DNA of 12,399 nucleotides from Allobutyricicoccus pentlandensis (GTDB lineage Bacteria > Bacillota > Clostridia > Oscillospirales > QAMX01): assembly GCA_904398645.1 (NCBI GenBank), contig CAJFPH010000115.1, positions 1 to 12,399 on the forward strand, given 5' to 3'. The notes beneath the pieces were generated by a model. It saw only the letters and a program-made list of their open reading frames with translations. It was not told the DNA's origin and made no database searches. Within the stretch, counting starts at the first letter, position 1, and the number at the start of each line of letters is the position of its first letter. This document shows positions 6,733 through 12,399 of this stretch, in pieces. Both the position numbers and the translations under genes were made by a program.

Positions 6733-8898
6733 ATGGAGATGAAATTGCAGGTTCGTGATCTTAGAATATCCTTCCGTACGACAAACGGCAAGGTGCAGGC
6801 CGTTCGTGGCATCAATTTTGATCTTGCAAAGGGTGAAACGCTGGCTATTGTGGGAGAGTCCGGCTCCGGTAAATCCGTCACGTCCAAGGCTATTTTGGGG
6901 ATTCAGGCGGGAAACGCCATCACGGAAGCCGGCGAGATCATCTATGACGGCAAGGACCTTTTGAAAATTTCTGAGGAGGACTTTCATAAGATCCGCGGCG
7001 ATAAAATTGCAATGATTTTTCAGGATCCAATGTCAAGCCTGAACCCGATTGTAAAGATTGGCCGCCAGCTCACGGAGGCAATGATCTTAAAGGGCCGGGC
7101 GCGGCAGAGGGAGAGCCGGGAGACGTTCAATACGTATCTTGCAAATCTGAACCGCAGCATGATTGTGGCGCTTGCAGGTTCGGACAAGGTAAAGGCCGCA
7201 GAACTGACCGCGAAATGCAAAAAGTTTGACAAGTTTGAATTCAAACATATTGAATTGGAATCCGCTTTTAACGCCGCGCGCGAAGCGGCGTCGGAGGCAA
7301 TTGACGATATTGACGTTTTGGCGTTTGAGCTGGAAAAGCACGCCGCAAAGGACGCGCCGTACCGGATCAACAGCATCGCGCGGCAGGCGCGTGCTTCCAT
7401 ACACGAGTATGTCGTGAAGGAGGATGCCGGGCGTTTGACTACCCTTGCCTCTTCGCTGAAAGGCCAGCTCAATGCCGCGAGGAAGAATGACGATGTGAGT
7501 ACCGTTGTCACATCCCTGCGGGAGATTCAGAAGATTCTCCAAAAAGCCGTCGCACTGCCTGAGCCGAACTTCTTCCGGATGGGCTATTATGTTGCGTTTT
7601 CCGGCAAGCCGTTGCCCGATATGCCGGTTTTAGAGCTCAACGAGTTTTTGGGCGAGTATTTAAACCGCGAATTCATGCAGGATTTCATTGCGGATGCCCG
7701 CCGTGCTCTGGAGTATTCCGCCGATGTCTCCTACCGCAATATGGAAGAAGCAGTGCGTGCGTTACGTGAAGGCCTGCCTGTATTTCAGAAGGAAAAGCTT
7801 GATCGCAGCGCGTGCGTTCGTATGCAGAAGTCTCTCGCAGAGAAGGTGAAAGCCTCCATAGATCCGCTTGCGATTGTAAAAGATAGCCTCAGCTATACGT
7901 TTGCTTCCAGTTTGGAGAGTGAGATTGGACGCTATTTTTCCGCTATTGGAAATAATGCCAAGGCGGAAAAGATTTACCGCCGGAACAAGGCAAAGTATGA
8001 CCGTTTGGAAAAACGCGGCAAAACGCCGTCTTGGACGGTTGCTGCGGCTTCCGTAACGGATCTGGACCTGGTTCGGAACAATATCTGTCATTTGATTACA
8101 CGGCTGGCGGAGCATTATGAGGAAATTCTTTCGCAAAGAAAGAACCGCGATTTTGAACGGGAAACCGTTGCGATGATTGATTATCTGAAGGAAAATGCCA
8201 CCGGTGTCGTTGCAAAGGTGACAAAGCGCATTGCAAAGGCCCGTGCCATTAAACTGATGGAAGAGGTCGGTATTGCCGAACCGCGCAAGCGTTATAATCA
8301 GTATCCCTTTGAATTTTCGGGCGGTATGCGCCAGCGCATTGTGATTGCCATAGCTCTGGCGGCGAATCCGGATATCCTTATCTGTGACGAACCCACCACC
8401 GCGCTTGATGTGACGATCCAGTCGCAGATTCTGGAGCTGATTAACCGGTTGAAAAAAGAGCGCCAGCTCTCCGTTATTTTTATTACGCACGATCTTGGCG
8501 TTGTCGCCAACATGGCGGATCGTGTCGCCGTCATGTATGCGGGAAAGATTGTGGAATATGGGACCGCAGAGGATGTGTTTTATCATGCGGCGCATCCGTA
8601 CACGTGGGCGCTTTTGTCGTCTATGCCCGATCTGGATACCAATGAAAAGCTGGAAGCGATCCCCGGCACGCCGCCAAACATGATTTATCCGCCGGTGGGC
8701 GATGCATTTGCCGCCCGTAATAAGTACGCCATGCAAATCGATTTTGAACGTCAGCCCCCCATGTTCCAGATCAGCGACACGCATTTTGCCGCCACTTGGC
8801 TTTTGCATCCCGATGCGCCGAAGGTGGATCCGCCGAAAATTGTGCTGGATAGAATCGCCAGAATGAAAAGTAAAAGAGGGGTAGAAGATGCAGAATAA
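6733..8898 (+). CDS. Peptide ABC transporter ATP-binding protein, OppD/DppD-like, with large helical insertion
   Basis: This cytoplasmic ATPase subunit is 721 aa, against about 320-350 normally. Walker A is GESGSGKS (41-48, K47), and the Q-loop is FQDPMSSLNP with Q97. The signature is SGGMR (529-533), Walker B is ILICDEP with D552/E553, and the switch histidine is H586. All are intact. About 380 residues (roughly 122-500) are inserted between the Q-loop region and the helix leading to the signature. The insert is rich in Ala/Lys/Glu/Arg, looks entirely alpha-helical with possible coiled coil, and matches no domain I recognise. The C-terminal peptide-transporter extension (AHPYTWALLSSMP onward) ends in a THFAATWLL...APKV segment and lacks the cysteines seen in many OppD/DppD proteins. 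The ribosome binding site GGAGG (6721-6725) lies 7 bases before ATG. The stop overlaps the next start by 11 bases. Confidence 0.94.
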   Translation: MEMKLQVRDLRISFRTTNGKVQAVRGINFDLAKGETLAIVGESGSGKSVTSKAILGIQAGNAITEAGEIIYDGKDLLKISEEDFHKIRGDKIAMIFQDPMSSLNPIVKIGRQLTEAMILKGRARQRESRETFNTYLANLNRSMIVALAGSDKVKAAELTAKCKKFDKFEFKHIELESAFNAAREAASEAIDDIDVLAFELEKHAAKDAPYRINSIARQARASIHEYVVKEDAGRLTTLASSLKGQLNAARKNDDVSTVVTSLREIQKILQKAVALPEPNFFRMGYYVAFSGKPLPDMPVLELNEFLGEYLNREFMQDFIADARRALEYSADVSYRNMEEAVRALREGLPVFQKEKLDRSACVRMQKSLAEKVKASIDPLAIVKDSLSYTFASSLESEIGRYFSAIGNNAKAEKIYRRNKAKYDRLEKRGKTPSWTVAAASVTDLDLVRNNICHLITRLAEHYEEILSQRKNRDFERETVAMIDYLKENATGVVAKVTKRIAKARAIKLMEEVGIAEPRKRYNQYPFEFSGGMRQRIVIAIALAANPDILICDEPTTALDVTIQSQILELINRLKKERQLSVIFITHDLGVVANMADRVAVMYAGKIVEYGTAEDVFYHAAHPYTWALLSSMPDLDTNEKLEAIPGTPPNMIYPPVGDAFAARNKYAMQIDFERQPPMFQISDTHFAATWLLHPDAPKVDPPKIVLDRIARMKSKRGVEDAE

Positions 8899-10144
8899 TC
8901 AGGAAACTTTGCTTCGGGTAGAGCATCTCTGCCAGTATTTTAAAATGGAAGGCGGCGAGTTGAAAGCCGTCGACGACGTGAGTTTTGACATCAAGCGGGG
9001 AGAGGTTTTCGGTCTGGTCGGCGAGTCCGGCTGCGGAAAGACCACAACCGGCCGTTCGATTATCAAGCTTTATAACATCACGTCGGGAAACGTCTTTTTC
9101 AAGGGCATCCGTATTGCGGCGGGAAAGCGCTCTTATCGTGATGCCATCCGCCAGGCGCGTGCAGACTATAAGACGCGTGTAGCGGAGCTCGATGGGCAAG
9201 TAAAGGCGGGAACGCTGTCAAAAGGAGACCGCGACGCCGCTGCTGCCTCCGCTCATGCGGAGATGGAGAAGATCGTTTCTGAAAATCGCGCGCAGATCAA
9301 GCTGGCCGACGCGGATCAGAAGAACTGCGACAGGCAATATGCCGCCGCGCAGGCCGCGCAGGTTACGGAGGCGTATCGTCCCCGGATTGACGCCGCCTCT
9401 GGCGAGGAAAAGACGCGGCTTCAAAAAGAATACCGGGAAAAACTGCGCCGCGCCAAAAAGACACGGCTTGTCACGCGGATCCAGATGATTTTCCAGGACC
9501 CAATCGCCTCTTTAAATCCCAGAATGACGGTTCGCGAGATTATTGCCGAGGGGCTCATTATTCAGGGCGAGCGCGACCAGAAGTTTATTGATGAGCGCGT
9601 ATATGAAATGCTGGAGCTGGTTGGCCTGGTTCGCGAGCACGCGGACCGGTATCCGCATGAATTTTCCGGTGGCCAGCGCCAGAGAATCGGCGTTGCGCGC
9701 GCGATAATCATGAATCCTGATTTGATCATCGCGGACGAGCCTGTTTCCGCGCTGGACGTCTCGATTCAGGCGCAGGTAATCAATCTCCTGAACGATTTAC
9801 GACACCGTTTTGGGCTGACGATCCTTTTTATTGCACACGATCTGTCGGTCGTCAAGTATTTTTCCGACCGGATCGGCGTGATGTATTACGGTAAGATGGT
9901 GGAGTTGGCATCCTCCGATGAACTCTTCCGCCACCCGTTGCACCCGTATACAAAATCGCTTTTGTCGGCCATTCCGCTGCCTGACCCCATTTATGAAAAA
10001 ACGAGGAAGAGGATTGTTTATAATCCGCTTGCCGAGCATGACTATACAGTTGATCAGCCTTCCTTCCGAGAAGTCTGTCCGGGGCATTTCGTGCAGTGTA
10101 ACGACGCGGAATTTGAGAAATACCGGCAGCAGGTCAAAGACTGA
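8888..10144 (+). CDS. Peptide ABC transporter ATP-binding protein, OppF/DppF-like, with helical insertion
   Basis: This is the second ATPase subunit, 418 aa against about 310-330 normally, expected to form a heterodimer with the preceding product. Walker A is GESGCGKT (45-52, K51). The Q-loop QMIFQDPIASLNPRM has Q203, the signature is SGGQR (260-264), Walker B is LIIADEP with D283/E284, and the switch histidine is H317, so it should be catalytically competent. Between the strand SGNVFFKG (66-73) and the Q-loop are about 110 extra charged, Ala-rich residues (about 79-192), predicted by eye to form helices or a coiled-coil hairpin. This is a different position from the insertion in the partner ATPase. 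The C-terminal HPYTKSLLSAIP and PGHFVQC segments are typical of OppF. The ribosome binding site AGAGGGG (8875-8881) lies inside the preceding gene, 6 bases from ATG. Confidence 0.94.
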   Translation: MQNNQETLLRVEHLCQYFKMEGGELKAVDDVSFDIKRGEVFGLVGESGCGKTTTGRSIIKLYNITSGNVFFKGIRIAAGKRSYRDAIRQARADYKTRVAELDGQVKAGTLSKGDRDAAAASAHAEMEKIVSENRAQIKLADADQKNCDRQYAAAQAAQVTEAYRPRIDAASGEEKTRLQKEYREKLRRAKKTRLVTRIQMIFQDPIASLNPRMTVREIIAEGLIIQGERDQKFIDERVYEMLELVGLVREHADRYPHEFSGGQRQRIGVARAIIMNPDLIIADEPVSALDVSIQAQVINLLNDLRHRFGLTILFIAHDLSVVKYFSDRIGVMYYGKMVELASSDELFRHPLHPYTKSLLSAIPLPDPIYEKTRKRIVYNPLAEHDYTVDQPSFREVCPGHFVQCNDAEFEKYRQQVKD

Positions 10145-10539
10145 TGAAAAAATACCGCAAGTCGTTTTTGATTTCGCTGGCTGTCGGTGCGCTTGTGTCA
10201 GCGGTCCTATATCTTGCCGGCGGTTCGTCAGGAACCGGAGTTGTGCATCGCCTGTGCGACGCGTTTTTCGTCGCCGGTGTTTTAATTGCGGGAAGCGGCG
10301 GTCTGCTTTTTGTGAGGAACCAGGGCCTTTTTGACATCATGAGTTACGGCATAAAAACTGTTTTCAACATTCACTGGCCGTGGATAGCCCCGCGCTCAAA
10401 GGAAGAAGGCAAGGAAGCCTTCCACGAGTACCGTTTGCGAAAACGTGAGATACGCAAGTCCCCCGCAGGGATTTTGCTGGCGGGTGCGGTTTACCTGGCT
10501 TTGGCCTTTGTCATGCTGGCGGTTTATACTTGGTTTTAG
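10144..10539 (+). CDS. Small membrane protein, DUF3899-like
   Basis: This 131-aa integral membrane protein of unknown function resembles the DUF3899 family of small Bacillota membrane proteins. Three hydrophobic segments are visible: about 8-28, about 38-57 and about 109-130. Between the second and third lies a conserved-looking cytoplasmic-type stretch with GLFDIMSYG and a basic/acidic run (KEEGKEAFHEYRLRKREIRKSP). The ATG shares one base with the TGA of the preceding ATPase (TGATG) and has no strong ribosome binding site of its own, so it is probably translated by coupling and belongs to the transporter operon. A transport accessory role is inferred from position only. It is the last gene before the operon terminator. 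Confidence 0.8.
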   Translation: MKKYRKSFLISLAVGALVSAVLYLAGGSSGTGVVHRLCDAFFVAGVLIAGSGGLLFVRNQGLFDIMSYGIKTVFNIHWPWIAPRSKEEGKEAFHEYRLRKREIRKSPAGILLAGAVYLALAFVMLAVYTWF

Positions 10540-10563
10540 TGTAAAACGTAACAAAATATTGGG

Positions 10564-10594
10564 AAAGCGACGGGAAGGTATCCCGCCGCTTTTT
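10564..10594 (+). terminator. Intrinsic terminator of the transporter operon
   Basis: The stem AAAGCG-A-CGGGA (10564-10575) pairs with TCCCG-C-CGCTTT (10581-10592) around a five-base AGGTA loop, with one internal A/C mismatch, and runs into TTTTT. It lies 25 bases after the stop of the last operon gene. Confidence 0.8.
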
Positions 10595-10643
10595 ACATAA
10601 GTTTTGCCCCGTATTGAAAAATGAGAGGGGTAGTTAACCTGAA

Positions 10644-10686
10644 AAAACCCCCGTATGGCAGGAAGCCGCCATACGGGGGTTTTGTT
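10644..10686. terminator. Bidirectional terminator between the converging operon and rny
   Basis: A perfect 16-bp stem pairs AAAACCCCCGTATGGC (10644-10659) with its complement (10668-10683) around an 8-base loop. It is flanked by A residues on the left and T residues on the right, so it works as a hairpin plus U tract on both strands. The minus-strand tract (six residues, 10642-10647) is the more regular, so it is chiefly the rny terminator and a backup for the plus-strand operon. Confidence 0.88.
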
Positions 10687-10711
10687 ATCAAATTCTAATC
10701 GTCACACTTGT

Positions 10712-12238
10712 TTACTTGGCGTAATCCACGGCACGCGCTTCACGTATTACGCTGACTTTGATCTGACCGGGATATTCGAGTTCAGACTCAATCTTTTTCG
10801 CAAGATCATGGGCAAGCAGGACGATACTGTCGTCATTTACTTCTTCCGGGTTGACCATGATGCGGATTTCACGGCCAGCCTGAATGGCATAGGATTTCTC
10901 AACGCCGGGGAATTCATTGGCGATAGCCTCCAAACGCTCAAGCCGCTTGATATAGGCTTCGAGATTTTCGCGCCTGGCGCCGGGTCGCGCTGCGGAGATG
11001 GCGTCCGCCGCCTGCACGATACAGGCAATTGCGGTCTCCGGCTCGACATCGCCATGGTGGGCCTGAATGGCATGAATGACTTCGCGGTTTTCGCGGTACT
11101 TACGGGCGAGATCTACGCCGATTTGTACATGGGAGCCTTCGGTTTCGTGGTCGACCGCTTTGCCAATATCGTGCAAAAGACCCGCACGCTTGGCAAGTGT
11201 AATATCAAGTCCCAATTCTGCGGCAAGGATACCGGAAATGTGAGATACTTCAATGGAGTGCTGCAAAACATTCTGTCCGTAACTTGTGCGGTAATGCATG
11301 CGGCCAAGCAGACGCACCAGTTCCGGATGGAGGCCCTGCACGCCCGTCTCGAAAATGGCGCGCTCGCCTTCGCTTTTGATGATGGCGTCCACTTCCCGGC
11401 GGGACTTTTCGATCATGTCCTCAATACGTGCCGGATGAATACGTCCGTCAAGGATCAGCTTTTCCAGTGTAAGACGTGCAACTTCTCGGCGCACAGGGTC
11501 AAAGCTGGAGAGTGTGATGGCCTCAGGCGTATCGTCAATAATTAAGTCAACGCCCGTCAGGGTTTCAAGGGTGCGGATATTACGTCCTTCACGGCCAATG
11601 ATTCGGCCTTTCATTTCGTCGTTAGGCAGCGGCACAACGCTGATGGCGGCTTCCGAGACCTGATCGGCCGCACACTTCTGAATTGCCAGAGAAATGTATT
11701 CGCGCGCCTTGCGCTCGGCGTTTTCCTTGATCTCCTGATCAATTTCGCGGATCTTAACAGCCGCCTCGTGGCGAGCGTCGGTCTCGATCATGCGGATGAG
11801 GTACTCTTTAGCCTCTTCGGCGGTGAACCCGGAGATCTTTTCAAGCATATCCAGCTCACTTTGCCTGATCTCGCGGATTTCGTCGTTCATTTCCTCAGCT
11901 TCTTTTATCTTCCGGTTAAGGTTTTCCTCTTTCTTTTCTGCAGCGTCATGCTTTCGTTCCAGACTCTCTTCCTTTTGCTGTAAACGGCGTTCCTGTTTGG
12001 TTAGTTCGTTTCTGCGCTCCTTAATTTCCTTTTCCAGTTCCGTACGGTTTTTCTGAATTTCTTCGCGCGCTTCCACAATGGCTTCACGTTTTTTGGATTC
12101 CGCCTGTTTGACTGCGGCAGCGACGATCTGACGGGCTTCTTCTTCTGCGCCGCCGATCTTCTGCTCGGCAATCTTGCGGCGGTGTTCCATACCGATATTA
12201 AAAGCGACTATCGCTGCGACAGCCGCGAGTATCAACAT
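10712..12238 (-). CDS. rny: Ribonuclease Y (endoribonuclease, membrane-anchored)
   Basis: RNase Y is the membrane-tethered endoribonuclease that starts bulk mRNA decay in many Bacillota. From ATG 12238 the protein is 508 aa. It has an N-terminal membrane helix (within 1-16), a long charged coiled coil (about 18-190, with KIAEQKIGGAEEEA and RRNELTKQERRLQQKEE), and a KH RNA-binding domain with the GREG loop at 215-218. An HD phosphohydrolase domain follows, with H327 and the H356-D357 pair in LLHDIGKA, then AADAISAARPGARRE. The conserved C-terminal end is IREARAVDYAK. ATG 12238 is the only canonical start nearby, but it has no ribosome binding site and would cut the membrane anchor short. AAGGAGGAG at 12292-12284 instead points to an in-frame ATC at 12277, which would give 521 aa, close to the 520 aa of Bacillus subtilis RNase Y. 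Confidence 0.96.
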   Translation of the reverse strand: MLILAAVAAIVAFNIGMEHRRKIAEQKIGGAEEEARQIVAAAVKQAESKKREAIVEAREEIQKNRTELEKEIKERRNELTKQERRLQQKEESLERKHDAAEKKEENLNRKIKEAEEMNDEIREIRQSELDMLEKISGFTAEEAKEYLIRMIETDARHEAAVKIREIDQEIKENAERKAREYISLAIQKCAADQVSEAAISVVPLPNDEMKGRIIGREGRNIRTLETLTGVDLIIDDTPEAITLSSFDPVRREVARLTLEKLILDGRIHPARIEDMIEKSRREVDAIIKSEGERAIFETGVQGLHPELVRLLGRMHYRTSYGQNVLQHSIEVSHISGILAAELGLDITLAKRAGLLHDIGKAVDHETEGSHVQIGVDLARKYRENREVIHAIQAHHGDVEPETAIACIVQAADAISAARPGARRENLEAYIKRLERLEAIANEFPGVEKSYAIQAGREIRIMVNPEEVNDDSIVLLAHDLAKKIESELEYPGQIKVSVIREARAVDYAK

Positions 12239-12283
12239 GCCGACAATGGTCAGTATGAATACAAGTATACTTACGATACCGAT

Positions 12284-12292
12284 CTCCTCCTT
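12284..12292 (-). promoter_or_regulatory. Ribosome binding site of rny that points to a non-canonical start
   Basis: Read on the minus strand, AAGGAGGAG (12292 to 12284) is a near-perfect ribosome binding site. Counting from AAGGAGG, eight bases separate it from ATC at 12277-12275, which is in frame with rny, whereas the annotatable ATG 12238 is 47 bases away. No ATG, GTG or TTG in the rny frame lies between them. Confidence 0.6.
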
Positions 12293-12303
12293 ATTTCAGT
12301 TTT

Positions 12304-12342
12304 TGTATACGCTGCCTTTGCAGCGGAAAAATGTAACATTTT
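12304..12342 (-). promoter_or_regulatory. Possible rny promoter/operator region with two inverted repeats
   Basis: On the minus strand a TATACA hexamer (12309-12304) could be a -10, which would place the transcript start just before the ribosome binding site; no good -35 is seen. Just upstream are a 6-bp hairpin, CGCTGC (12310-12315) with GCAGCG (12320-12325), and a perfect palindrome AAAATGT-A-ACATTTT (12328-12342). Both could be protein-binding sites. The remaining bases to the window edge show no supported gene. Confidence 0.3.
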
Positions 12343-12399
12343 AAAAGGAAAGTGTGGAAAAGAGTGAATTGCAGTGTATCAATAAAAGAGGTATGGCCA

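Noticed and set aside
7762..8808. Minus-strand open frame of 348 codons opposite OppD
   Set aside because: It overlaps conserved ATPase motifs on the sense strand and has no recognisable protein features.
10655..11545. Plus-strand open frame of 296 codons opposite rny
   Set aside because: It begins inside the bidirectional terminator and is a shadow of the well-supported RNase Y gene.

Overview
The window looks like chromosomal DNA from a Gram-positive, low-to-mid GC anaerobe of the Bacillota, most likely class Clostridia. Supporting signs are strong AAGGAGG-type ribosome binding sites, a lipoprotein-anchored solute-binding protein, a full-length RNase Y, a LytTR response regulator and a DUF3899-type membrane protein. 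I cannot name a genus from sequence alone. There are no tRNA, rRNA, CRISPR or mobile-element features that I can support.

Layout. Positions 153-914 hold a LytTR response regulator, closed by a hairpin terminator that overlaps its own stop codon. A gap of about 540 bases follows (915-1457). It contains a near-consensus vegetative promoter (TTGACA, 17 bases, TAAAAT) and a highly structured leader of about 257 bases. From 1458 to 10539 there is one plus-strand operon for an oligopeptide-type ABC importer: lipoprotein binding protein, OppB-like permease, OppC-like permease, OppD-like ATPase, OppF-like ATPase and a small DUF3899-like membrane protein. The five genes after the binding protein overlap or nearly touch. 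A very stable hairpin separates the binding-protein gene from the rest and probably lets the binding protein be made in excess. On the minus strand, 12238 down to 10712 encodes ribonuclease Y. It converges on the operon at a strong bidirectional terminator (10644-10686).

How the genes work together. The binding protein should capture peptides outside the cell and deliver them to the B/C permease pair, with D/F hydrolysing ATP. The unusual aspect is size. Only OppB has the normal length. The binding protein (863 aa), OppC (517 aa, with about 200 extra extracytoplasmic residues), OppD (721 aa, with about 380 residues inserted after the Q-loop) and OppF (418 aa, with about 110 residues inserted before the Q-loop) are all enlarged, while every ATPase catalytic motif is kept. 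This enlarged Opp-type transporter is the most interesting system here. The second point of interest is rny, whose only good ribosome binding site faces an ATC codon rather than ATG, GTG or TTG.
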